Below, piece after piece: positions 15,919 to 24,239 of a stretch of DNA of 64,000 nucleotides. Both the position numbers and the translations under genes were made by a program. The stretch's first letter is position 1, and each line of letters opens with the position of its first letter. A model generated the notes under the pieces. That model was not told where the DNA came from. It saw only the letters and a program-made list of their open reading frames with translations, and did not search any database. Origin of the DNA: Ensifer sesbaniae (GTDB lineage Bacteria > Pseudomonadota > Alphaproteobacteria > Rhizobiales > Rhizobiaceae); assembly GCF_013283665.1 (NCBI RefSeq), contig NZ_JABEKU010000001.1:310001-374000 (forward strand), written 5' to 3'.

Positions 15919-16920
15919 TCAGGCGAGAACGCGGTCGTCGTCGCCGAAACGATGCATGCTGCCGACCATCGGCGTCGCATAGACGATGTCGTCAGGTGCG
16001 TAGCGATGCTCGCCGAAGAGGCGGACGGTGATGGTGCCGGCCTGTTCGGAATCGACGTAGACGATCGTGTCGGCGCCGAGGTGTTCGACGTGGATCACCT
16101 TGCCCTTCCAGTCGCCGCTCTCGCGCGAAAGCGCCATGTGCTCGGGCCGGATGCCGATCGTCTTGGCGCCGGCGTCGCCGAGCCGCGCGCCCTCGATGAA
16201 GTTCATCTGCGGCGAGCCGATAAAGCCGGCGACGAAGACGTTGGCGGGGCGGTTGTAGAGATCCATCGGCGAGCCGATCTGCTCGATCTTGCCGGCGTTC
16301 AAGACGACGATCTTGTCGGCGAGCGTCATCGCCTCCACCTGGTCGTGGGTCACGTAGATCATCGTTGCCTTCAGGCTGCGATGCAGCCTTGCGATCTCGA
16401 GACGGGTGTTGACGCGCAGTGCCGCGTCGAGGTTGGAAAGCGGCTCGTCGAACAGGAAGAGCTTCGGTTCGCGCACGATCGCGCGGCCGATTGCCACGCG
16501 CTGCCGTTGGCCGCCCGACAGCTCGGCCGGGCGCCGGGCGAGATAGGGCTCCAGCGACAGCATGCCGGCCGCCTTGTTGACCTTCTTGTCGATCTCAGCC
16601 TTCGGGGCGCCCGCCTGCTTCAGGCCGAGCCCCATATTGTCCTTCACCGTCAGGTGCGGATAGAGCGCATAGGACTGAAACACCATGGCGATGCCGCGTT
16701 TGGCCGGCGCCACGTGTCCGACTTCGGCGCCGTCGATCTGCACGCTGCCAGAGGTCGCGTCTTCGAGGCCGGCGATGGTGCGCAGCAAGGTCGACTTGCC
16801 GCAGCCGGACGGGCCGACGAAGATGACGAACTCGCCGTCCTTTACCTCGAGGTCGATGCCCTTCAGAACCTCATGGCTACCATAGGCCTTGCGGATGGAT
16901 TTGAGTTGAAGCGATCCCAC
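15919..16920 (-). CDS. Sugar ABC transporter ATP-binding protein (MalK/UgpC type)
   Basis: This encodes 333 residues. It is the ATPase that powers the adjacent sugar importer from the cytoplasmic face. Visible are Walker A GPSGCGKS (36-43), Q-loop [13 protein letters not shown] (about 80-92), signature LSGGQRQRV (about 134-142), Walker B LFLFDEP (about 154-160) and the switch His in [11 protein letters not shown]. The C-terminal TOBE-like regulatory domain includes GIRPEHM. The start is a GTG at 16920 with AAGGGGG 7 bases upstream. It is the last gene of the leftward operon, only 12 bp after the oxidoreductase gene. Confidence 0.92.
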   Translation of the reverse strand: MGSLQLKSIRKAYGSHEVLKGIDLEVKDGEFVIFVGPSGCGKSTLLRTIAGLEDATSGSVQIDGAEVGHVAPAKRGIAMVFQSYALYPHLTVKDNMGLGLKQAGAPKAEIDKKVNKAAGMLSLEPYLARRPAELSGGQRQRVAIGRAIVREPKLFLFDEPLSNLDAALRVNTRLEIARLHRSLKATMIYVTHDQVEAMTLADKIVVLNAGKIEQIGSPMDLYNRPANVFVAGFIGSPQMNFIEGARLGDAGAKTIGIRPEHMALSRESGDWKGKVIHVEHLGADTIVYVDSEQAGTITVRLFGEHRYAPDDIVYATPMVGSMHRFGDDDRVLA

Positions 16921-16932
16921 CTGGTTGCCCCC

Positions 16933-17997
16933 TTAGAGTTTGACTGGTCTGCCGGTACGTACGCTTTCATCTGCGGCGAGGCAGATGCGCAGCGATTGGA
17001 CGGCGTCGTTCATGTGACGGTCGAGGTCGATGTCTTCGCGAATGGCCTTCAGGACATAGGCCTGCTCGCGGTCGCAGAGTTCCTGGTGGCCGGGCTCGCC
17101 GTCCATCTTCAGGTCCTCGTCAGCCCTGAGGAACCGCCCGTCCGGGCCGGTTTCGGCGCTGTGCAGGCGGATGACCGCCGTCTTGGTATGCGTGTCGATA
17201 TCGTCGGACTTCGCGTTCGGATCCATCACGATCGACACCGATCCCTTCGGCGACATCACGTCCTTCACGAAGAAGGCCGTCTCCGAGATCATCGGCCCCC
17301 AGCCGGCTTCGTACCAGCCGGTCGAACCATCCTCGAAGATCACCTGCAAGTGGCCGTAGTTGTACATATCCGGCGCGATCTCGTTGGAAAGGCGCAGGCC
17401 CATGCCACGCACTTCCACCGGCTTGGCGTCGGTGATCTGGCACATGACGTCGACATAGTGCACGCCGCAATCGACGATCGGCGGCGTCGTCTGCATCAGC
17501 GACTTGTGGGTTTCCCAGGTCGGGCCGCTCGACTGCTGGTTCAGGTTCATGCGGAAGACATAGGGACCGCCGAGCTTGCGGGCTTCGGCAATCAGCCGGA
17601 TCCACGAGGGGTGATGGCGAAGGATGTAGCCGATCACCAGTTTCCGCCCGTGCTTCTTCGCAGCCGCGACGACGCGTTCGGCATCGGCGACGGTAGTTGC
17701 AAGCGGCTTCTCGACGAAGACGTCGGCGCCCGCCTCGAAGGCCATGACCGCAAAATCGGCATGGCTGTCGGAATAGGTACAGATCGAGCAGAGATCCGGC
17801 TTCAGCTCGGCAAGCGCCGTCTTGAAATTCGGATGGATCTCATAGCCGCGGAGCTCCTCCGGCAGCGGCACCTTCGAGCGGTTGACGAGGCCGACGATCT
17901 CGAAGCCGGGATTGTTGTGATAGGCGAGCGCGTGGCTGCGCCCCATGTTGCCGAGTCCCGCGACGAGGACCCGGATCGGTTTGCTGCTTGCGCTCAC
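16933..17997 (-). CDS. Gfo/Idh/MocA-family sugar oxidoreductase
   Basis: This encodes 354 residues. The N-terminal Rossmann fold has VAGLGNMGRSHA at about 12-23 for NAD(P) binding. Family landmarks are the FVEKPLATTVADAERV region (EKP, near 95) and the active-site DCGVHYVDVM His segment near 180. It presumably oxidises, reduces or eliminates on an imported sugar or its lactone. The exact substrate cannot be read from sequence. The GTG start at 17997 overlaps the permease stop by 4 bases, so translation is coupled. Location inside the ABC operon ties it to processing of the transported compound. Confidence 0.85.
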   Translation of the reverse strand: MSASSKPIRVLVAGLGNMGRSHALAYHNNPGFEIVGLVNRSKVPLPEELRGYEIHPNFKTALAELKPDLCSICTYSDSHADFAVMAFEAGADVFVEKPLATTVADAERVVAAAKKHGRKLVIGYILRHHPSWIRLIAEARKLGGPYVFRMNLNQQSSGPTWETHKSLMQTTPPIVDCGVHYVDVMCQITDAKPVEVRGMGLRLSNEIAPDMYNYGHLQVIFEDGSTGWYEAGWGPMISETAFFVKDVMSPKGSVSIVMDPNAKSDDIDTHTKTAVIRLHSAETGPDGRFLRADEDLKMDGEPGHQELCDREQAYVLKAIREDIDLDRHMNDAVQSLRICLAADESVRTGRPVKL

Positions 17998-18833
17998 TTG
18001 ACTGCTCCTGCCGTGATGCCGCGGATCAGTTGCCGCGAGAAGATGACGTAGAGAACGAGGACCGGAAGGATGGCGAGCGAGAGCGCCGCCAGCACCGCGT
18101 TCCAGTTGGTGACGAACTGGCCGATGAAGATCTGCGAGCCGAGCGTTACGGTCTTGGTTGCTTCCGCCGGCGCGAGGATCAACGGGAACCAGAGGTCGTT
18201 CCAGATCGGGATCATGGTGAAGACTGCAACCGTCGCCATGGCCGGTCGCACCAGCGGCAGCACCAGGCGGAAGAAGATCGCATATTCCGACAGTCCGTCG
18301 ATGCGTCCGGCGTTCTTGAGGTCATCCGAAACCGTTCGCATGAACTCCGAGAGAATGAAGATCGCCAGCGGCAGGCCTTGCGCCGTATAGACCAGGATCA
18401 GCGCCGTCAGCGTGTTGACTAGGTTGGCGGCGACCATGCCCTGGAGAATGGCGACGGTGCCGAGACGGATCGGGATCATGATGCCGATCGCGAGATAGAG
18501 ACCCATCACCGTGTTGCCGCGGAAGCGATACTCCGACAGTGCGAAGGCGGCCATCGCGCCGAAGAGCAGCACCAGCGCGATCGAAACGATCGTGACGATG
18601 AAGCTGTTCTGGAAATAGGTGGCGAAATCCCCCTGGCCGAGGACGGTTTCATATCCGATCAGACTGAAGGTCTGCGGTGTCGGGATCATCAACGGCGCCC
18701 GGAAGATCGCGTTGCGATCCTTGAACGAGTTGACGATCGTCAGGAACACCGGGAACAGCGACACGAGCGTATAGGCGATCAGCGCCACATGCACGAAGCC
18801 GGTGCGGAAGATGGAATTGCGTGCTTTCGACAT
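17994..18833 (-). CDS. Carbohydrate ABC transporter permease (MalG type)
   Basis: This encodes 279 residues with six predicted membrane segments. The cytoplasmic EAA loop that docks with the ATPase reads NAGRIDGLSEYAIFFRLVLP at about 190-210. Proteins of this class pair with a MalF-type partner to form the sugar channel. The neighbouring upstream gene encodes that partner 11 bp away. Substrate cannot be inferred from the permease itself. Its operon with murQ and opposite nagA points to an amino sugar or a short oligosaccharide. Confidence 0.9.
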   Translation of the reverse strand: MSKARNSIFRTGFVHVALIAYTLVSLFPVFLTIVNSFKDRNAIFRAPLMIPTPQTFSLIGYETVLGQGDFATYFQNSFIVTIVSIALVLLFGAMAAFALSEYRFRGNTVMGLYLAIGIMIPIRLGTVAILQGMVAANLVNTLTALILVYTAQGLPLAIFILSEFMRTVSDDLKNAGRIDGLSEYAIFFRLVLPLVRPAMATVAVFTMIPIWNDLWFPLILAPAEATKTVTLGSQIFIGQFVTNWNAVLAALSLAILPVLVLYVIFSRQLIRGITAGAVK

Positions 18834-18844
18834 CGCCGATCTCC

Positions 18845-19795
18845 TCAGAACTGGTAGCGGCGCATGCGGCGCTGGATGACGAAGAGGTAGAGCGAGACGC
18901 CGGCGAGAATGATCAGGAACATCACCGTGGCGATCGTCGCGCCCATGGAGCGGTCACCGAGCTGGAGCTGGAAACCGAAGAAGGTGCGGTAGAGCAGTGT
19001 GCCGAGGATGTCGGTCGACCCATCGGGGCCGGCAAGTGCACCCTGGACCGTGTAGATCAGGTCGAAGGCGTTGAAGTTGCCGACGAAGGTCAGGATCGAG
19101 ATGATGCCGATGGCCGGCAGGATCAGCGGCAGCTTGATCTTCCAGAACTGGCTCCAGCCGGTGACGCCGTCGCATTCGGCCGCTTCGATCACCTCATCGG
19201 GGATGTTGAGCAGGGCCGCGTAAATCAGCATCATCGGAATGCCGACATACTGCCAGACCGAGATCAGCGACACGGCGATGAGCGCCGAACCGGGCTTGCC
19301 GAGCCAAGGCGCAAACAGCGTCTTCAGGCCGACGAGATCGAGCATCCCGGGCGCCACGCCCCAGATCGGCGACAGGATCAGCTTCCAGATGAAGCCGACG
19401 ATGACGAAGGACAAGAGCGTCGGCAGGAAGATTGCCGTGCGGTAGAAGGTGACGAAGCGCAGCTTCGGGATTGACAGCATCGCGGCGAGCGCGACACCGA
19501 TCGGGTTCTGTACGCACATGTGGATGATGAAGAAGATGACATTGTTCTTCAGCGCGTTCCAGAAGTCGTGGGCCCAGCGCTCGTCGCCGAACAATGTCTG
19601 GAAGTTGGCGAGCCCGACGAAGGCCGGCTGGCCGTCCACCGTGTTGAACAGCGACAGTCGCAGCGTTTCGATCAGCGGCAGGATCATGACCGCCGAGTAG
19701 ATCAGGAAGGCCGGCAGCAGGAAAACGAGGATGTGCCAGCGCTTCGGCCGCCTTGCGGTCGGCTGTCCGTCTTGCACTGAAAGAGCGTCACTCAT
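18845..19795 (-). CDS. Carbohydrate ABC transporter permease (MalF type)
   Basis: This encodes 316 residues. A polar N-terminus of about 25 residues precedes six membrane segments beginning HILVFLLPAFLIYSAVMILP. The EAA loop AAECDGVTGWSQFWKIKLPL lies near 220-240. It forms the transport channel with the MalG-type protein encoded next. The ATG at 19795 is chosen because the upstream in-frame part is Arg/Gly-rich and lacks membrane character. It is separated from the binding-protein gene by 357 bp containing stable hairpins, a layout that usually gives more binding protein than channel. Confidence 0.88.
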   Translation of the reverse strand: MSDALSVQDGQPTARRPKRWHILVFLLPAFLIYSAVMILPLIETLRLSLFNTVDGQPAFVGLANFQTLFGDERWAHDFWNALKNNVIFFIIHMCVQNPIGVALAAMLSIPKLRFVTFYRTAIFLPTLLSFVIVGFIWKLILSPIWGVAPGMLDLVGLKTLFAPWLGKPGSALIAVSLISVWQYVGIPMMLIYAALLNIPDEVIEAAECDGVTGWSQFWKIKLPLILPAIGIISILTFVGNFNAFDLIYTVQGALAGPDGSTDILGTLLYRTFFGFQLQLGDRSMGATIATVMFLIILAGVSLYLFVIQRRMRRYQF

Positions 19796-19945
19796 TGGTC
19801 CATCCGTTTCTAGAAGACCGGTCCCCAGACAATCACGATGCGCACCGACGCCACACGGCCGGTCTCGCCGTGTGCCATCTGCCCGTTTGGGCTTCATGAC
19901 GAAGGTTAAGTCTATCGCGTTCTTTTGCAAACGACTGCGTCGGTG

Positions 19946-19965
19946 GCCTCCCAGAAGGGAGGCCT
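19946..19965. repeat. Perfect hairpin in the ABC operon spacer
   Basis: GGCCTCCC and GGGAGGCC are exact inverted arms with an AGAA loop. There is no T run on either side. Confidence 0.45.
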
Positions 19966-20113
19966 GTGACGCTGCGGCTGGGGGAGTGCCTCATGCGGCA
20001 TGCCGCCCCGCCCGGCCTTGCTGCAAATGTCCCAAGGACAAACATGCAGCCTTCGAAGTGCTACGGCGGCCATTCTGCGTCCGGAAGGACACGGGGGCGG
20101 GCCGTAGGGCCGA

Positions 20114-20133
20114 CCCTCCCCCGAAGGGGAGGG
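20114..20133 (-). terminator. Hairpin just downstream of the sugar-binding protein gene
   Basis: CCCTCCCC and GGGGAGGG form an 8-bp stem with a CGAA loop, 20 bp after the stop codon at 20153. It resembles transcript-stabilising hairpins found after solute-binding-protein genes. It lacks a T run. Confidence 0.5.
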
Positions 20134-20152
20134 AACCTGTTGCGCTTACATC

Positions 20153-21412
20153 TTACTTCGCCGGCTTGTACCAGCCGTCGAGGCCCTTCTGCAGCTTCTC
20201 GGCAGCAACCTCCGGCGTATCCGTGCCGTTGATCACGTTGGCCGATTCAACCCAGGTTTCGTTCTCCAGGTTCGGCGTGCCGCGCGACAGGATCTGGTAG
20301 GTCGAGCGGATCGTCGGCTTGCACTTTTCGCGCCAGGAGACGAATTCCTGAGCGAGCGGATCGGCCATCTTCACCGGGGTCGAGTTCAGGCTGAAGAAAC
20401 CCGGGAGCGCATTGGCGTAGATCTCGGCGAACTCCGGCGAAGCGACCCAGGTCAGGAAAGTCTTGGCCTGTTCCGCATGGGCGCTCTTGGCATTGAGGCC
20501 GATGCCGATGTCGTTGTGGTCCGAGATGTAGCAGGTGTCGCCGGCGTTTTTGACCGGCGGCGGGAAGGCGCCCATCTTGAACTGTGCCTGGGTGTTGAAC
20601 AGGCCGATCTCCCAGGAGCCGGCCGGATAGATTGCGGCACGGCCAAGCGTGAACAGGTTCTGGCTGTCCGGATAGGTCTGGGCTTCGAAACCGTCGCCGA
20701 GATAGTCCTTCCACTTGGCAAGGACGCGGTAGGGCTCGACCCACGGCTCGTCGGTCAGCTTCTGTTCGCCCTTGATGAGGGCAGTACGGCCCTCTTCACC
20801 CTTCCAATAGGTCGGGCCGATGTTCTGGTAGCCCATGGTTGCGGCTTCCCAGAGGTCCTTGGTGCCCATCGCCATCGGAATGTAGTTGCCGTCGGCCTTG
20901 ATCTTGTCGAGTGCGGCGAAGAATTCGGCTTCCGTCGTCGGGATCTGGATGCCGAGCTGGTCGAAGGCGTCCTTGTTGTAGATGAAGCCGTGGATGACCG
21001 AAGCCATCGGCACGCAGAAGGTCGTCTTGCCATCGTCGGTGGTCCAGGCGGACTTGGCGACAGGCGAGAAGTTCTCCATGCCCGGCAGCGCGGTCAGGTC
21101 GGTGAGGTGCTTCTTGTTGAAGAGCTCGAGCGAGGCGTCGAACGGGCGGCAGGTGATGAGATCACCTACAGAGCCGGCGTCGAGCTTGGCGTTCAGCGCC
21201 GCGTTGTATTCGGTCGGCGCCGTCGGGGCGAACTTGATCTTGATGCCCGGGTTCTTCGCTTCGAAGACCGGGATCAGCTTTTCCTGCCAGATTGCCAGGT
21301 CGTCGTTGCGCCAGCTTTCGATCGTCAGCGTCACGTCCTCGGCGTGCGCCAGGCCGGCCGTGCCGAGAATGCTCGAAGCGAGCAGCAGGCCTTTGATTGT
21401 TGTACGGGTCAT
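20153..21412 (-). CDS. Extracellular sugar-binding protein of an ABC importer
   Basis: This encodes 419 residues. A typical signal peptide (about 1-24, ending AHA) exports it to the periplasm. The mature part is a type 1 (MalE-like) solute-binding protein, with TLTIESWRNDD at the mature start and TFLTWVASPEFAEIYANALPGFF in the second lobe. It captures the substrate for the two permeases encoded downstream. The ATG at 21412 has a GGGAGAA site. It follows murQ by 57 bp. The substrate is likely an amino sugar or its oligomer, inferred from murQ, nagA and the kinase genes around it. Confidence 0.9.
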   Translation of the reverse strand: MTRTTIKGLLLASSILGTAGLAHAEDVTLTIESWRNDDLAIWQEKLIPVFEAKNPGIKIKFAPTAPTEYNAALNAKLDAGSVGDLITCRPFDASLELFNKKHLTDLTALPGMENFSPVAKSAWTTDDGKTTFCVPMASVIHGFIYNKDAFDQLGIQIPTTEAEFFAALDKIKADGNYIPMAMGTKDLWEAATMGYQNIGPTYWKGEEGRTALIKGEQKLTDEPWVEPYRVLAKWKDYLGDGFEAQTYPDSQNLFTLGRAAIYPAGSWEIGLFNTQAQFKMGAFPPPVKNAGDTCYISDHNDIGIGLNAKSAHAEQAKTFLTWVASPEFAEIYANALPGFFSLNSTPVKMADPLAQEFVSWREKCKPTIRSTYQILSRGTPNLENETWVESANVINGTDTPEVAAEKLQKGLDGWYKPAK

Positions 21413-21469
21413 GCAGGTTCTCCCTTTTTATAGGCGCCGCTTTGGCGCGGTTCAGATCCCAGAGTTCAT

Positions 21470-22366
21470 TCAGGCCGAGACGATGTCGATCGCCCGGCGC
21501 AGGTTCTGTTTGGCCTCTTTCAGCGCGGCGTCGGCAGCCGCCACGTCCTTCGCGCCCGCGGCGAGAAGGATCGCGACCTTGACCGAACCTGAGGCCATGT
21601 TGATCAGCCGGCCGGCCTCGGCGGCGCTGACGCCGGTAATGTCGGTGACGATGCGGATGGCGCGGCCGTGCAGCTTGATATTGTCGGCGCGCAGGTTGAC
21701 CATATGGCCGTCGAGCACGTGGCCGAGATGGATGCCGACCAGCGTCGAGAACATGTTGAAGGCGATCTTCTGTGCCGTGCCGGCGCCCATGCGGGTCGAG
21801 CCGGAGACCACTTCCGGCGGCGTTTGCAGGAGGATCGAGACGTCGGCATCCCTAAAGAGCGCAGCACCCGGATTGTTCGCGACGGCGATCACCTTCGCGC
21901 CGAGCTTGCGGGCCTCGTCGGCGGCGGCAAGCGCATAAGGGGTGGAGCCGCTGGCGGAAACGGAAACGAGACAGTCGCCCGCACCGATGCCGGCCTTCCG
22001 CACATCCTCGCGGGCGAGGTCCATATCGTCTTCATAGCCGCCGGCAAGATTACTGAGGCTGGCAGCACCGCCGGCAAGCAGGATGACGATCTGCTCCTGG
22101 GCAATGCCGTAGGTGCCGGGCAGCTCGAGCGCATCGGCCATTGCCATCAGGCCGGAACTGCCGGCGCCGGCATAGGCGAGGCGGTGGCCCGCAGAAAGCG
22201 CTTCGGCGGCGATGGAGGCGGCGGCAGAGATCGACTCGATGGCCGCATCGACGCTCTTGGCGGCCGCCTGTTGGCCGGATGCGAGCAGCCGCAGCGCCAG
22301 CGCCGGATGCATGAGATCCAGGCCCTTGGCGTTGTCGTGACGCTCTTCGGTCTTTGCTGGCGGCAT
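21470..22366 (-). CDS. murQ: N-acetylmuramic acid 6-phosphate etherase
   Basis: This encodes 298 residues. MurQ removes the lactyl ether from MurNAc-6-phosphate, giving GlcNAc-6-phosphate and D-lactate, and so links cell-wall sugar recovery to NagA. The SIS fold is seen from about 45, with AYAGAGSSGLMAMADALELP as the sugar-phosphate site and SVSASGSTPYA near 135-145. The etherase-type segment STRMGAGTAQKIAFNM is near 190-205. A C-terminal helical tail ends the protein. A sibling SIS enzyme is possible. AGAGGAGA precedes the ATG at 22366. It is the first gene of the leftward operon, with a 19-bp operator copy 29 bp upstream. Confidence 0.82.
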   Translation of the reverse strand: MPPAKTEERHDNAKGLDLMHPALALRLLASGQQAAAKSVDAAIESISAAASIAAEALSAGHRLAYAGAGSSGLMAMADALELPGTYGIAQEQIVILLAGGAASLSNLAGGYEDDMDLAREDVRKAGIGAGDCLVSVSASGSTPYALAAADEARKLGAKVIAVANNPGAALFRDADVSILLQTPPEVVSGSTRMGAGTAQKIAFNMFSTLVGIHLGHVLDGHMVNLRADNIKLHGRAIRIVTDITGVSAAEAGRLINMASGSVKVAILLAAGAKDVAAADAALKEAKQNLRRAIDIVSA

Positions 22367-22394
22367 GGGTCGTGTCTCCTCTCGGTTGAAATTA

Positions 22395-22413
22395 ATGCCA
22401 AAAAAATACCAAT
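22395..22413 (-). promoter_or_regulatory. Left copy of the 19-bp amino-sugar operator
   Basis: Read leftward it is ATTGGTATTTTTTTGGCAT, identical to the right copy at 22526-22544 except for one base. It lies 29 bp before the murQ start. The likely binder is the GntR-family protein encoded at 23447. Confidence 0.65.
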
Positions 22414-22525
22414 TGTCCAGCAGAATTTAACTTTTGACGCCTGAAAAAACTGCGTGTCTAAATTAGTGCTTAAATTTCAATGTATTGCGACGAAATCGAA
22501 AGCGCCGACGGATTCGGACTTGGTT

Positions 22526-22544
22526 ATTGGTATTTTTTTGGTAT
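22526..22544 (+). promoter_or_regulatory. Right copy of the 19-bp amino-sugar operator
   Basis: ATTGGTATTTTTTTGGTAT contains TTGGTAT twice, 11 bp apart, as a direct repeat rather than a palindrome. It ends 21 bp before the kinase ATG, so binding would block initiation. Confidence 0.65.
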
Positions 22545-22565
22545 CCTCATTGGGCGGAGGTGCTC

Positions 22566-23450
22566 ATGACAAATTACCTGATTGGAATCGATGGTGGCGG
22601 GACGAGCTGCCGGGCGGCCGTGGCAACGGCGGATGGGCGCATTCTCGGGCGCGGCAAGGCCGGCGCCGCCAACATCCTGACCGACCCGGAGACTGCGCTC
22701 GCCAATATTGGCGAAGCCGCGCGCGCTGCATTTGAAGAGGCCGGCCTCGATCCTGAGGGCATTGCCACCGCGAAGGCGATCGTCGGTGTGGCCGGACATA
22801 ATGTCGGCGACGCCGTGCATTACGTGAAGCGTCGTCTGCCCTTCGCTGCCGCGGACATTGAATCGGACGGTTTGATCGCGCTGCAGGGTGCGCTCGGCAA
22901 CCAGGACGGCGCGGTCGCCATCCTCGGCACCGGCACCATCTATATCCTGCGCCAGGGCGAAGCCGTCAGCTATATCGGCGGCTGGGGCTTCACCATCGGC
23001 GATCACGGCAGCGGCGCGCGCATCGGGCATGCCCTTCTGCAGGAGAGCCTGCTCGCCTTCGACAATATCCACGAGGCCTCCGCCATCACGGACGGCGTCA
23101 TGGCTGAATTCAACAACGACCCGCGCGATGTCGTCGATTTCGCCCGCCTTGCCAAGCCGGGCGAGTTCGGCCGCTATGCGCCGCGGGTCTTCGAAGGCGC
23201 TGCCGCCGGCGACCCCGTTGCCGTGCGGCTCCTGAAAGCCGCAGCGGTCACCGTGGATGAGGCGCTCGACGTGGTTGTTGCCAGGGGATGCGAGCGGCTG
23301 TGCCTGCTCGGCGGACTGGCTCCGCTCTATCGTCCCTGGCTTGCCGAACGGCATCGGGCGCTGCTCGTCGAGGCGGAAGCGGACGCGTTGACCGGCGCGG
23401 TCGCACTTGCCGCCCAGCGCTTCGGGTCAAAGGCGAGGGCAGGCGCATGA
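22566..23450 (+). CDS. N-acetylglucosamine kinase-like protein (BadF/BadG/BcrA/BcrD ATPase family)
   Basis: This encodes 294 residues. It begins NYLIGIDGGGTSCRA, the first phosphate loop of the actin-like ATPase fold used by eukaryote-type GlcNAc/glucosamine kinases. The second phosphate motif GAVAILGTGTIY is near 117-128, and GGWGFTIGDHGSGARIG (about 139-155) is the sugar/adenosine region. It probably phosphorylates GlcNAc, glucosamine or MurNAc after import. GGAGG 7 bases before the ATG at 22566 fixes the start. It heads the rightward operon, overlapping the GntR gene by 4 bases. Confidence 0.85.
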   Translation: MTNYLIGIDGGGTSCRAAVATADGRILGRGKAGAANILTDPETALANIGEAARAAFEEAGLDPEGIATAKAIVGVAGHNVGDAVHYVKRRLPFAAADIESDGLIALQGALGNQDGAVAILGTGTIYILRQGEAVSYIGGWGFTIGDHGSGARIGHALLQESLLAFDNIHEASAITDGVMAEFNNDPRDVVDFARLAKPGEFGRYAPRVFEGAAAGDPVAVRLLKAAAVTVDEALDVVVARGCERLCLLGGLAPLYRPWLAERHRALLVEAEADALTGAVALAAQRFGSKARAGA

Positions 23451-24211
23451 CGCATCAGCTCGCATCCATTCTGCCGCTCGATGCCCTGCAGTCCGGAGGG
23501 GCGGGGCCGCTCTATCTCAAGCTTCGGCAGTCGCTCGAAGAGGCGATCCAGTCGGGCAAGCTCAATCACGGTGACGCCTTGCCGCCGGAACGCGACCTCG
23601 CCGACTATGCCAACATCAGCCGTGTGACCGTGCGCAAGGCGGTGGACGATCTGGTGCGCGACGGACTGTTGGTGCGTCGCCACGGTTCCGGCACCTTCGT
23701 CGTCAAGCCGGTATCGAAGGTGCAGCAGTCGCTGTCGCGGCTGACCTCTTTCACCGAGGACATGGCGCGCCGCGGGCTCAATACCCATGCGCGCTGGCTG
23801 GAGCGCGGCCTGTTCCATCCTTCGCCGGACGAGATGATGGCGCTGGGCCTGCCGGCCGATGCCTTGGTCGCCCGCCTCGGGCGCCTGCGCATTGCCGACG
23901 ACATGCCGCTCGCAATCGAGCGTGCCAGCATCTCGGCCGAGTTCCTGCCGGATCCGCAGGCCGTCACCTCGTCGCTCTATTCCGCGCTCGACAAGACGCG
24001 CTCGCGTCCGGTTCGGGCCGTTCAGCGCATCTCCGCCTGCAACATCAAGGACCCGGATGCCTCGATGCTCGGCGTTGCCGTCGGCTCGGCCGGCCTTTCC
24101 ATCGAACGCGTCTCCTATCTCGCATCGGGACGTGTCGTCGAATTCACCCGCTCGCTCTACCGGGGCGATGCCTATGATTTTGTCGCGGAACTGACGCTTT
24201 CGGAATCCTAG
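23447..24211 (+). CDS. GntR/HutC-family regulator of amino-sugar catabolism
   Basis: This encodes 254 residues. The winged helix DNA-binding domain (about 20-88) has PLYLKLRQSLEEAI, LPPERDLADYANISRVTVRKA and LVRRHGSGTFV. It is followed by a UTRA ligand-binding domain (about 95-250) characteristic of HutC-type members such as NagR/DasR, which sense amino-sugar phosphates. The ATG at 23447 overlaps the kinase stop (ATGA). Its position in the operon and the mirrored 19-bp motifs in the divergent control region make it the likely repressor of both arms. The ligand is inferred to be GlcNAc-6-P or GlcN-6-P. Confidence 0.9.
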   Translation: MTHQLASILPLDALQSGGAGPLYLKLRQSLEEAIQSGKLNHGDALPPERDLADYANISRVTVRKAVDDLVRDGLLVRRHGSGTFVVKPVSKVQQSLSRLTSFTEDMARRGLNTHARWLERGLFHPSPDEMMALGLPADALVARLGRLRIADDMPLAIERASISAEFLPDPQAVTSSLYSALDKTRSRPVRAVQRISACNIKDPDASMLGVAVGSAGLSIERVSYLASGRVVEFTRSLYRGDAYDFVAELTLSES

Positions 24212-24239
24212 AGCGACCGCCCGCAGAAAGGAATTGACC

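Larger units (their letters stand above)
19796..20152. other. Long gap within the ABC operon, with hairpins
   Basis: This region of 357 bp lies between the binding-protein and first permease genes. It contains perfect hairpins at 19946-19965 and 20114-20133 and no credible gene. It probably acts as an mRNA-stabilising or attenuating spacer. Confidence 0.45.

Noticed and set aside
15841-18051. A 736-codon plus-strand frame across the ATPase and oxidoreductase genes
   Set aside because: It is antisense to two recognisable enzymes and has shadow-type composition.
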